From Canibacter oris (GTDB taxonomy: Bacteria; Actinomycetota; Actinomycetes; Actinomycetales; Microbacteriaceae), in contig NZ_JACIFD010000010.1 of the NCBI RefSeq assembly GCF_014197205.1, forward strand, positions 1-64,000: a DNA stretch of 64,000 nucleotides, given 5' to 3'. Under the pieces are notes generated by a model, which did not search any database, was not told the DNA's origin, and saw only the letters and a program-made list of their open reading frames with translations. The number at the start of each line of letters is the position of its first letter. The first letter of the stretch is position 1. Of the stretch, positions 26,095 to 33,988 are shown piece after piece. The position numbers and the translations under genes were made by a program.

Positions 26095-26433
26095 GTGCAG
26101 CGTTCCACATCGGTGGTGTGCTCGCTGCATTAGGTTCCACATCGGTGGTGCTCGCTGCACTGGGCAGTGCTTGCTTGCACCCAGCACTAGGCTCGCCTGG
26201 CGCGGATTAAGCGGCAGCAGAGATAGCGGGTGACCTTGTTTTGCGGTGCGGGTTTGAGGCGGCCGCGAGGATCCACGCACCTATGTGGAAAACTATATTT
26301 TAGCTATTTCGGTATGGTGTTTTGCACACTATTCTGGCATACTATCTCGCGGCTGTTAGGGTAGACTAAAACAGAGAGCATTCTGGTCGTTTGCGAGGCC
26401 AGTGCGCGACACTACAGAGGTTGAAGGAGCCCT
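26095..26433. other. Intergenic region with imperfect tandem repeats and a weak iron-box-like site
   Basis: No gene is seen. Two copies of GTTCCACATCGGTGGTG..CTCGCTGCA lie at 26102-26133 and 26134-26163. Further right, TTAGGGTAGACTAAAACAG (26356-26374) matches about 13 of 19 DtxR-consensus positions and may lie in the promoter of the CoA-transferase gene. The region between is featureless. Confidence 0.5.
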
Positions 26434-27771
26434 ATGGAAAGCAAGGCGAACCAGCAAGGCGCGGCGGGAGCGCTGCAGGGCATTAGAGTTGCCGACTTTT
26501 CACGAGTGCTTGCCGGGCCTTACGCCACCATGCTGCTGGCAGATTTCGGCGCCGATGTTATTAAAATCGAAAGCCCTGACGGTGACGGTACCCGCGCCTG
26601 GGTGCCGCCGGTCAATGCGGCGGGGCAGAGCACCTATTTTGTGAGCGCGAACCGCGGGAAGCGCTCCATCGCGCTTGATTTACGTAATCCGCAAGATTTG
26701 GAGCGGGCGAAAGAGCTCGCCGCCACCGCCGATGTGGTGATTGAAAACTTTAAGCCCGGCACGATGGCGAAGTTTGGGCTCGACTATGACACGGTTGCCG
26801 CGTTGAATCCGGGGGTTGTGTACGCTTCAATCTCCGGTTTTGGCGATAAGGAAGGCGCGGCGCTGCCAGGCTACGATCTTTTGGTGCAGGCAGTTGGTGG
26901 CTTGATGAGCATCACCGGCAGCCCGGATTCCGAGCCGAGCAAGGTTGGGGTGGCGCTGGTTGATATCATCACCGGGCTGAACGCGGTGATTGGGATTCAA
27001 GCGGCTTTGCGAGCCCGTGATACCGCGGGCAGCAGCTGCTATGGCAAGGGGCAACACGTTAAAATTTCGCTGCTCGGGTCTTTGCTCGGGGCGCTGGCAA
27101 ACCAGGCAAGCTCAACGCTTGAAACGGGGCTGTCACCGAAGCGTCTCGGGAACGCTCACCCCTCTATTGCGCCGTATGAAACTTTCACGGTAAACGGCGA
27201 GAGTCTCGCGGTTGCCATCGGCACTGACGGGCAGTTTGCGCGCTTCGCTGAGCTCCTGGGTGTGCCTGAGATGGGAAGCGATCCGAAATTCCAAACCAAT
27301 GAGGCGCGCGTTGCTAACCGACGGGAGCTGCGCGAAACGATTGAGCGCCAGCTGCAGACAGCCCCGATTAACGAGTGGGTTGCCGGGTGCGCGCGGTTGA
27401 CGATTCCCGCGGGCAAGGTAAACAGTGTGGGTGAGGCGATCGCCTACGCTGCCGAGCTCGGGCTAAACCCGGTGGTGTCGCACTCGGTGGTGACTGCGCA
27501 GGGCGAGCAGGCCATCGTGAAGACCGTCGCAAACCCGATTTCGCTCGATAAAACCCCTGCTACTTACCACCTGGCGCCGCCGTTCCTAGCGCAGCATCAG
27601 GGCGCAGACTGGCTGCCGCGGCCTGCCGCTGCCACTGATGCTGGTGCTGGTGGTGCAGCCGCCGATGCTGCCGCCGCTGCTGCATCCGATTCGGCTGCGG
27701 CTGACTCGGTCGCTAGTGCAGCCGCCGCAGAATCAGCTGCCGCTCGCGACCTGGGCAGCGCGCAGCAGTAA
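26434..27771 (+). CDS. Family III CoA-transferase (CaiB/BaiF), probably glutarate/dicarboxylate type
   Basis: Moves CoA between acids, 445 residues. Start region LQGIRVADFSRVLAGPYATM and LLADFGADVIKIESPDGDGT is diagnostic; the catalytic Asp is in PGYDLLVQAVGGLMSITG near residue 150-165. The last about 45 residues (400-445) are an Ala/Ser-rich tail absent from typical members (about 400). GAAGGAG precedes the ATG. It is 42 bases before a glutaryl-CoA-dehydrogenase-like gene, so glutarate activation (succinyl-CoA or similar donor) is a reasonable guess. Confidence 0.87.
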   Translation: MESKANQQGAAGALQGIRVADFSRVLAGPYATMLLADFGADVIKIESPDGDGTRAWVPPVNAAGQSTYFVSANRGKRSIALDLRNPQDLERAKELAATADVVIENFKPGTMAKFGLDYDTVAALNPGVVYASISGFGDKEGAALPGYDLLVQAVGGLMSITGSPDSEPSKVGVALVDIITGLNAVIGIQAALRARDTAGSSCYGKGQHVKISLLGSLLGALANQASSTLETGLSPKRLGNAHPSIAPYETFTVNGESLAVAIGTDGQFARFAELLGVPEMGSDPKFQTNEARVANRRELRETIERQLQTAPINEWVAGCARLTIPAGKVNSVGEAIAYAAELGLNPVVSHSVVTAQGEQAIVKTVANPISLDKTPATYHLAPPFLAQHQGADWLPRPAAATDAGAGGAAADAAAAAASDSAAADSVASAAAAESAAARDLGSAQQ

Positions 27772-27813
27772 ATCCAAGCTTGAAACAAACCACACCGAAC
27801 AGAAAGAAGAAAA

Positions 27814-28974
27814 ATGACCGCAATTGACGATCTCTTTGACGTTGCTACGCTGGTTACTCCCGAAGAGCGTGAGTGGCAGCTCAAGGCACGCGAGTTTGCG
27901 CAGACCAAAATCAAGCCGATTATCGAGCGTGACTTCGAAAACCGCCGCCTTCCGGTAGAGCTGGTGTCTGAGGTTGGCGCGGCTGGCTTCTTCGGCATGT
28001 ACATGGACGGATACGGCCTGGCAGGCGCATCTTCAGTCGCTTACGGCCTGGTTGCGATGGAGTTTGAAGCGGTTGATTCAGGCTTCCGCACCATGCTCAG
28101 CGTGCAGGGCTCACTTGCGATGGGCGCGATCCACAAATTCGGATCTGAAGAGCAGAAAGAAACCTGGCTGCCTGCCATGGGCCGCGGCGAGAAAATCGGC
28201 TGCTTTGGTCTCACCGAGCCACAGGGCGGCTCAGACCCTGCAACCATGATTACCAAGTGCCGCCGCGAGGGCGACGAGTGGGTTATCAACGGTAAGAAGC
28301 GGTGGATCGGCCTCGGCACCATTGCTGACGTGGCGGTAATCTGGGCCGAAGACGAAGACGGCGTAGTGCGTGGCTTCGTGGTGCCAACCACCACCCCGGG
28401 ATACAAGGCAGAAGCGATTGAGAACAAGCTGTCGATGCGGGCATCGCTGCAGACCGAGATCACCCTCACCGATGTGCGTCTGCCGCTGGACGCGATGATG
28501 CCAAAGGCAGAGGGCCTAAAGGCGCCGTTTAAGTGCCTCAGCGAGGCGCGCTACGGCATTGCCTGGGGCGTGATGGGCGCTGCGCGTAACTGCATGGAGG
28601 TGGCGCTGGAGCGGGTTAATGGCCGCGAAACCTTCGGCACCCCAATCGGCGCGAAGCAGCTGGTGCAGGGCAAGCTGGCAGACTGCTTTGTGGAGTACGA
28701 AAAGGGTCTGCTGCTGGCGCACTACCTCGGCACTTTGAAGGATGCAGGCAAGCTGCACCACAACCAGATTAGCGTCGGCAAGCTCAACAACGTGCGCGAA
28801 GCAATCAAGATCGCGAGCACCTGCCGCGCGCTGCTCGGTGGCGACGGCATCACCAGCGACTACCCGGTAATGCGCCATATGGCGAACCTGGAGTCAGTGC
28901 GCACTTACGAGGGCACCGACGAGATGCACGCGCTGATTATCGGCCGCGCGCTGACCGGCCACTCAGCGTTCTAG
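27814..28974 (+). CDS. gcdH: Acyl-CoA dehydrogenase, glutaryl-CoA dehydrogenase-like
   Basis: FAD enzyme of 386 residues. It shows CFGLTEPQGGSDPATM (substrate/FAD loop), KRWIGLGTIADVAVIWA, RYGIAWGVMGAARNCMEVAL, and the end RTYEGTDEMHALIIGRALTG with the catalytic Glu of the GCDH branch (EGTxxxHALIxGR). GCDH oxidises and decarboxylates glutaryl-CoA to crotonyl-CoA in lysine/tryptophan breakdown. Its pairing with a CoA-transferase supports glutarate catabolism. Codon use is strongly biased as in a highly expressed gene. AAGAAGAAAA precedes the ATG. Confidence 0.9.
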   Translation: MTAIDDLFDVATLVTPEEREWQLKAREFAQTKIKPIIERDFENRRLPVELVSEVGAAGFFGMYMDGYGLAGASSVAYGLVAMEFEAVDSGFRTMLSVQGSLAMGAIHKFGSEEQKETWLPAMGRGEKIGCFGLTEPQGGSDPATMITKCRREGDEWVINGKKRWIGLGTIADVAVIWAEDEDGVVRGFVVPTTTPGYKAEAIENKLSMRASLQTEITLTDVRLPLDAMMPKAEGLKAPFKCLSEARYGIAWGVMGAARNCMEVALERVNGRETFGTPIGAKQLVQGKLADCFVEYEKGLLLAHYLGTLKDAGKLHHNQISVGKLNNVREAIKIASTCRALLGGDGITSDYPVMRHMANLESVRTYEGTDEMHALIIGRALTGHSAF

Positions 28975-29022
28975 GCATTTTAGCTGCTGCGGGCGCTTTC
29001 TTAAGGCACCGTAGCGGTGGCG

Positions 29023-29059
29023 AGATGGGCAGATACACGTGAAGTGTGTCTGCCCATCT
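29023..29059. terminator. Long hairpin between convergent genes
   Basis: AGATGGGCAGATACAC pairs with GTGTGTCTGCCCATCT (one G-T pair) around a five-base loop. It lacks a T run, but its place between the convergent gcdH-like and DUF4177 genes suits transcript ends of both. Confidence 0.65.
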
Positions 29060-29116
29060 TGTGTTAGCAGCGCGCCCGGTTTTGGATGTTCCGGGCTTTG
29101 CTGCTCGGTAGACACT

Positions 29117-29335
29117 TTAGATGCGTTCGAAAACCATTGTTGCTTGAATCCGATCGCCGCCAGCGAATCCTTTCGTGCCTCCGGACGCAGTGGTTATAGT
29201 GTGTAAGCGATACCCTTTCGCAGCTTGTTCATTAATCACATTTTCCAGTTCGCCTAAGTTGCCGGACCCGGCAGATAAGAATTTTTCTTTTAGCACAACC
29301 TGCAACACTACATATGGTTTGTCTGAGTTTGACAT
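29117..29335 (-). CDS. DUF4177-like small protein
   Basis: A 72-residue protein with the DUF4177 pattern: YVVLQVVLKEKF, then GNLGELENVINEQAAKGYRLHTITTASGG and MVFERI. The family has no known function and often stands alone in small operons. Ribosome site AAGGAGACACC before the ATG. Alone on the minus strand. Slightly AT-richer upstream region. Confidence 0.8.
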   Translation of the reverse strand: MSNSDKPYVVLQVVLKEKFLSAGSGNLGELENVINEQAAKGYRLHTITTASGGTKGFAGGDRIQATMVFERI

Positions 29336-29535
29336 CTTTGGTGTCTCCTTTGAACGTTGGTCATTAGTTTCGAGAAGGTATGCTCTGTCAATGAGACATT
29401 CCCTTACAAAACTTAATTTAGCACAGTGAAAAACAGTGAAAAACGCGTAAAAATAACGTTTTTATTTTAAGTTTTATTTGTGGTTGTAGATAACGCAGAG
29501 CCAGATTGCAGGCAGGTGCGCTAGACTGGGCAATC

Positions 29536-30117
29536 GTGACAGCACAAGCTAAAGAACTCCTGGTTTTCGCGCATGCCGACGAGGCGAGTGCCTTCGGTGA
29601 CGTGCCGCACCTGATCACCGGTGTCGGCAAAGTTAATGCGGCAACCGCTCTCGCAGCCGAGCTTGCCACCGCATGGCAGCAGGAGGCGCCCTTCGAACAG
29701 ATTACCGTGCTCGGCACCGCCGGTATTGTCGGAGACGCCCACGATTTAGACACCGTGGTTGAGGTCACCGGCGCCGTGCAGCACGACTTCTCGCTGCCTT
29801 CGCCGCTTTTGAAGTGTGGATCAGCCCTCACTGGTGAACATCTCACCGGCATTCCGACCGCGACCATCGCCACAGCCGACGTTTTCGTCCAAGACGACAC
29901 ACAACGGAGGCACATCGCCGAGCTCGGCGCCAGCCTGTGCGACATGGAGGTGTACGCCTACCTGAAAACCGCCGAGGTTTTCCACACCCCAATCCGAGTT
30001 TTTAAAGTGCCGAGCGACTTTGCCGACAGCTCCACAACCCAGGAGCAGTGGGACGACATTGTGGCGCTGAAAAGCCAGCAGCTGCGCCAGTTCTACAACA
30101 CCCACCTCGCTGCCTAG
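29536..30117 (+). CDS. Nucleoside phosphorylase/nucleosidase-fold protein
   Basis: 193 residues of the PNP/UDP-phosphorylase superfamily, closest in outline to MTA/SAH nucleosidase or futalosine hydrolase: VPHLITGVGKVNAATALAAE, ITVLGTAGIVG, a substrate loop CDMEVYAYLKTAEVF (Met-Glu ribose contact) and FKVPSDFADSS with the catalytic Asp. It is shorter than MTAN (about 230). The exact substrate is open. GTG 29536 is chosen: TAGACT lies eight bases upstream and no Shine-Dalgarno supports the longer frame. Confidence 0.75.
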   Translation: MTAQAKELLVFAHADEASAFGDVPHLITGVGKVNAATALAAELATAWQQEAPFEQITVLGTAGIVGDAHDLDTVVEVTGAVQHDFSLPSPLLKCGSALTGEHLTGIPTATIATADVFVQDDTQRRHIAELGASLCDMEVYAYLKTAEVFHTPIRVFKVPSDFADSSTTQEQWDDIVALKSQQLRQFYNTHLAA

Positions 30118-30254
30118 CAGGCGCCGGAGACGCGGCAGATAAGACGGCTGTGCGCGAGCAGAGTTAGGTTGTGTGCGGGGCGCGGGTGGAGACCCGGCTA
30201 GGCCGTGTGCGTCCATCACGCTGGGTGGCGGTACCGTCCGGCAGCCAGCAGCAG

Positions 30255-30578
30255 CTAGGAAATTTCGTCGATGGCGCGCTCTAGCCGCTCCAGCTTGCCG
30301 GTAATCTCGCCCTCATAACCGGGGCGAATATCCGCCTTCATCACCAGCGACACCCGCGATCCGTATGGCAGCACCACCTCGGTGGCGCGCTTGATAACCG
30401 CCATCACCTCGTCCCACTCGCCCTCAATCTCAGTAAACATCGAGCTGGTGCGGTGCGGCAAACCACTCTCGCGCACCACCTTCACCGCCTGCGCGACCGC
30501 GTCAGAAACCGAGCCGCCGGCCTTCTCGGGGCGCCCCGGCGCGGGCCCGCTGGGCGCGATAGAAAACGCGATAATCAT
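30255..30578 (-). CDS. MTH1187-type thiamine-binding protein (YqgV/DUF77 family)
   Basis: A 107-residue ferredoxin-fold protein. The family pattern is visible: MIIAFSIAPSGP, LPHRTSSMFTEIEGEWDEVM, SRVSLVMKADIRPG, KLERLERAI. Members bind thiamine or related ligands and often accompany transport genes. Its start overlaps the upstream hydrolase stop by four bases, making it the last gene of a three-gene operon. It contains an extra Gly/Pro-rich loop after strand 1 (GPAPGRPEKAGG). Confidence 0.85.
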   Translation of the reverse strand: MIIAFSIAPSGPAPGRPEKAGGSVSDAVAQAVKVVRESGLPHRTSSMFTEIEGEWDEVMAVIKRATEVVLPYGSRVSLVMKADIRPGYEGEITGKLERLERAIDEIS

Positions 30579-31240
30579 CCTTGCATCCCTTCATTTTCAC
30601 CAGCTAGCTCAGCTTTCGGCTCACCGCCCGGCTCAGCATTCTGGCCGTCACGGCGTGCGGCGTCGAGCTCGGCGCGCAGTTCGGCACTAGACACCAGCCG
30701 CGCCATCGGTTCATAAAGCTCCAAAACCTGTAGCGCTGCGGCATTATTTGCGGCGGTGGATCCAGCAACCGCATCCCGCACAACCGTGACGTAGCAGCCA
30801 TCATCAAGCGCCGGCAAAACCGTTGAAATCACACAGCAGTCGGTTGCAACCCCGGTGACGACGAGCTCCGGTGTGCCGGCAGCCAGGTTGGCGGTGACGA
30901 GCCGCTTGAGCGTTTCCCCCCATTTACCGAACTTCGGGGTGTCAAGCAGCTGCGCCCCGGTCGCCGCAGCGAGCGCGGCTGCCTCCGGAGTGAGGTCAAA
31001 CAGGGGATCCGTTGCGGGTCGATCCGCAAACTCCCAGGTCTGAAAATAGGTACCCCAGCTGGTGTTGCGGGGTGCGGTGGGCAGCCACCTGGTTATCACG
31101 ATCCGCCCCGGAAACAGGGGAGCGAGCTCCGCGATCCGCCCCCAAGCATCCGCAAAAAACGGTGAACCCCAGGGTGAGTCAGTCGCCGCAAAAATGTTTT
31201 GCGGATCGACGATTACCAGCCAGCGGTTGTGAGGATTCAT
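30575..31240 (-). CDS. Isochorismatase/nicotinamidase-family cysteine hydrolase
   Basis: 221 residues. The catalytic Asp in WLVIVDPQNIF near residue 12, Lys in DTPKFGKWGETL, and nucleophile Cys in VVTGVATDCCVISTVLPALDDG near 130-150, with DAVAGS after it, identify the family. The active-site cis bond region GVATDCC is intact. Substrates range from nicotinamide to ureidoacrylate. Four-base overlaps to both neighbours tie it to the NCS1 transporter upstream, favouring hydrolysis of an imported base-derived compound. Confidence 0.88.
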   Translation of the reverse strand: MNPHNRWLVIVDPQNIFAATDSPWGSPFFADAWGRIAELAPLFPGRIVITRWLPTAPRNTSWGTYFQTWEFADRPATDPLFDLTPEAAALAAATGAQLLDTPKFGKWGETLKRLVTANLAAGTPELVVTGVATDCCVISTVLPALDDGCYVTVVRDAVAGSTAANNAAALQVLELYEPMARLVSSAELRAELDAARRDGQNAEPGGEPKAELAGENEGMQG

Positions 31241-32706
31241 GATTGTGCTTCTTGGCGGCGAATCTTCCCGGCGCGGGCGAAGTAGGTTACCAGGAAGCTA
31301 AATACCAGAGCAAACAGAATGCCGAGGTTAGCGTAACCCCAATCGCCTTCCCAGTAGCCCTCGGCTTCATTGTAGAATGCCAGTCGCAGCGGCTCCATCA
31401 GGTAGCCCTGCCACGGCAGATTCACAACCATGCCCCAGCCCACAGCAATCGCGGTGACGAAGGTGCCCAGAGAAATCCAGTCGAAGGCGCCGTAGCGACC
31501 CTGCGGGTCAAACAGCTCGGCATCGGCGTATTCCCGCTTGCGGCGCAGGGTGTCTGCAATCATGATGCCAGCCCATGCAGCCAGCGGCACCCCGAGGGTC
31601 AGCAGGAACGACTCGAACGGGCCCTTAAAGTCTGGCGCAAAGAACACCACGTAAATGGTGCCGATGGTCAAGAGCAGGCCGTCAATGCCCGCAGCAACCG
31701 GGCGTGGCAACTTAATACCGAGGCTCAGCAGGGTGAGACCGGAAGAGTAAATACCGAGCACCGCACCAGAAATCAGGCTGAGCACCGCGGTGAGCCAGAA
31801 TGGAATCAGCGCCCAGCTCGGTAGCAGCAGTGTCAGTGCGCCTACAGGATCGCTGCCAATCTTGTCTAGTAGGCTGCTGTCGCTGCCAGCCAGCAGCAAG
31901 CCAGCAACCACCAGCAGCACCGGGGCGCTTGCGCCTCCCAGAGTGTTCCAGAACACGATGGAACGGTCGGAGGCGGTGCGGCTCTGGTAGCGTGACCAGT
32001 CTGCGGAGATGTTGATCCACCCCAGCCCAAAACCGGTGAGCACCATCGCGAAAGCACCCAGCGTTTGCCCGAGGCTGCCGTGCGGAATGCTGAAAACCGC
32101 GGCGAAATTAACGCTTGGTAGCACCAGTGCCAAGAACAGTAGCGTCATGATGCCGGTCGCCCAGGTCAGAATTGACTGCAGCTTCATGATGGTGTGGTAG
32201 CCCAGCACCGAAGCCGTAACAATCAAAGCCGCGATTACTCCGGAGGCTAGAATCTTCAGTTCAGTGCCAACACCGACCCCGAGCGCCTCAAACACAGTAG
32301 CGGTTGCCAAAACCGCGAGAATTGCAAGGATTGTTTCCCAGCCAATTGAAACTATCCAGCTAATGATGCCGGGTAGTTTCTGACCGTGCACCCCGAAAGC
32401 AGCGCGGCTGAGTACCATGGTGGGGGCGGATCCACGCTTACCTGCGATTGCCACCAGCCCGCACAAGATGAATGAGATGATTGCGCCAGCGATACCTACG
32501 ATGGTTGCCTGTACGAAACTGATGCCGAAGCCGAGAATCCAGGTGCCGTAGCTCATGCCAAAAACTGAAATATTAGCTGCGAACCAAGGCCAAAAAAGAT
32601 CTCGCGGGTGTGCTGTGCGGTCAGTCTCGGCCACCACCTCAATGCCCTGACGTTCCAAAACTAAAGCAGAGGTGGAGGTGCCCCGCCTCGCAGCGTTATC
32701 TGTCAC
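31237..32706 (-). CDS. NCS1-family nucleobase/thiamine-precursor:cation symporter
   Basis: A 489-residue transporter with about twelve membrane helices, cytosine permease (CodB/PurE) type. N-terminal marker: RTAHPRDLFWPWFAANISVFGMSYG; further GAIISFILCGLVAIAGKRGSAPTMVLSRAAFG and WINISADWSRYQSRTASDRS. The family carries cytosine, uracil, allantoin, hydantoin or HMP. The partner genes (hydrolase, thiamine-binding protein) suggest pyrimidine or thiamine-related salvage. GTG 32706 with GGAG eight bases upstream. No THI-box riboswitch is seen upstream. Confidence 0.88.
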   Translation of the reverse strand: MTDNAARRGTSTSALVLERQGIEVVAETDRTAHPRDLFWPWFAANISVFGMSYGTWILGFGISFVQATIVGIAGAIISFILCGLVAIAGKRGSAPTMVLSRAAFGVHGQKLPGIISWIVSIGWETILAILAVLATATVFEALGVGVGTELKILASGVIAALIVTASVLGYHTIMKLQSILTWATGIMTLLFLALVLPSVNFAAVFSIPHGSLGQTLGAFAMVLTGFGLGWINISADWSRYQSRTASDRSIVFWNTLGGASAPVLLVVAGLLLAGSDSSLLDKIGSDPVGALTLLLPSWALIPFWLTAVLSLISGAVLGIYSSGLTLLSLGIKLPRPVAAGIDGLLLTIGTIYVVFFAPDFKGPFESFLLTLGVPLAAWAGIMIADTLRRKREYADAELFDPQGRYGAFDWISLGTFVTAIAVGWGMVVNLPWQGYLMEPLRLAFYNEAEGYWEGDWGYANLGILFALVFSFLVTYFARAGKIRRQEAQS

Positions 32707-32765
32707 TTGAGTACTCCATTGATGCTGTCAGATAGATGTGCAAAGTAGCATATTAAGCAAACTGC

Positions 32766-32788
32766 AGCATATGCTTAGACAATATTGT
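32766..32788. promoter_or_regulatory. Two adjacent short palindromes between divergent genes
   Basis: AGCATATGCT (32766-32775) and ACAATATTGT (32779-32788) lie in the AT-rich, otherwise empty 287-base gap between the NCS1 transporter and the kinase gene. They may be operators; nothing identifies the regulator. Confidence 0.35.
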
Positions 32789-32993
32789 ACTGTTAGATAG
32801 CAGCGGTTGGGGAATGGTCGAGGATTGGTCTGGTGAAACGCGAAGGGTCGCAACTGGGAACCGGGACCGGTCGCTTGTGGATATAATCAGCAGTAGAAAT
32901 CTTACTCCGGCAGCATAATTTATAGCATGCTGTGTGTGATTAACACCAGGATTCGGTCGCTGCCGGCCGTACAACTTCACGGAAGAAAACACC

Positions 32994-33935
32994 ATGATTC
33001 TCACTTTTACCCCAAACCCAGTGCTCGATATCACCTATCACGTGCCCGAGCTGCAGCTTGGAGAGACACATCGGGTGCGGGAGCCAATCAGCCTGCCGGG
33101 CGGTAAAGCGGTAAACGTGACGCGGATTCTTGCGGCAGCGCAGCAGGAAGTAACCCAGATTTTGCCTCTTGGCGGTGCCACCGGGAAGCAGGTTGAGGAT
33201 TCTCTTAATTCGTTGCATGTGCCTTTTCAAACAGTGCCAGTTGCCGGAGAAACCCGTCGCGCAGTGGTGCTGGTAACCGATACCGAGACCACCAACATCA
33301 ATGAGGTCGGCAACCCTTACAGTAAAGCCGAGTGGAAGGTGTTGGAAGAAACGGTTATCGCGGCCATGCAAAACGCGAAGGTGTTTGTTTTAAGCGGTTC
33401 TTTGCCGCCGCAAACTCCGGCAGATATGGTCACCAAACTGGTGCAGGCTGCGCAGGAGCTGAAGGTGCACACAATCGTCGACGTCAGCGGCCCGGCGCTG
33501 CTGGATGCGGCACGTGCCGGCGCCGAAATGCTGAAACCAAACGCCCGCGAGCTGGCGGAAGCGACCGGTCTCTCTGACCCGCTTGAGGGCGCGCAAAAAC
33601 TGCTGCAGCTCGGGGCTGAAATGGTGCTGGTGTCGCTCGGCGCCGACGGTATGATGGCGGTGACTAAAAACGGCTATCGCCACGCCAAGCTGGGATATGT
33701 GATTCAGGGTAACACCACCGGTGCAGGAGATGCCGCGGTGGCAGCCTGCGCCCGCAAGTTTCTAGCGCAACCGAGCCCGCTGCAAGACGAAGCCGTGTTG
33801 CAAGCCATGCTGCACGACGCTGTGGCTTGGTCTGCTGCGGCGGTGCAGGCAGAAGTGGCCGGCGAAATCGTAGTCACCCCCGAAATTGAGGCCGCGGTCA
33901 CTGTGGGTGCAAACCAGCCGCTACTTGCCGCATAA
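32994..33935 (+). CDS. PfkB-family hexose-phosphate kinase (1-phosphofructokinase/tagatose-6-phosphate kinase type)
   Basis: 313 residues: ILTFTPNPVLDITYHVPELQ start, first signature SLPGGKAVNVTRILAAAQQE, and the second signature GNTTGAGDAAVAACARKF with the catalytic Asp. The FruK/LacC subgroup phosphorylates fructose-1-P or tagatose-6-P. No PTS or fructose regulator is adjacent; nagA follows after 53 bases, so amino-sugar or tagatose metabolism is possible. Ribosome site GGAAGAAAAC before the ATG. Confidence 0.87.
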   Translation: MILTFTPNPVLDITYHVPELQLGETHRVREPISLPGGKAVNVTRILAAAQQEVTQILPLGGATGKQVEDSLNSLHVPFQTVPVAGETRRAVVLVTDTETTNINEVGNPYSKAEWKVLEETVIAAMQNAKVFVLSGSLPPQTPADMVTKLVQAAQELKVHTIVDVSGPALLDAARAGAEMLKPNARELAEATGLSDPLEGAQKLLQLGAEMVLVSLGADGMMAVTKNGYRHAKLGYVIQGNTTGAGDAAVAACARKFLAQPSPLQDEAVLQAMLHDAVAWSAAAVQAEVAGEIVVTPEIEAAVTVGANQPLLAA

Positions 33936-33988
33936 TTGATTGCGTAAGCAGCACGCGGTGCAAAGCAGATAGCGAAAGAGGGCTGAAG

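Noticed and set aside
32707-32993. TPP riboswitch before the NCS1 transporter or the kinase
   Set aside because: The conserved CUGAGA and GACCUGA-type segments of the THI box were not found on either strand.
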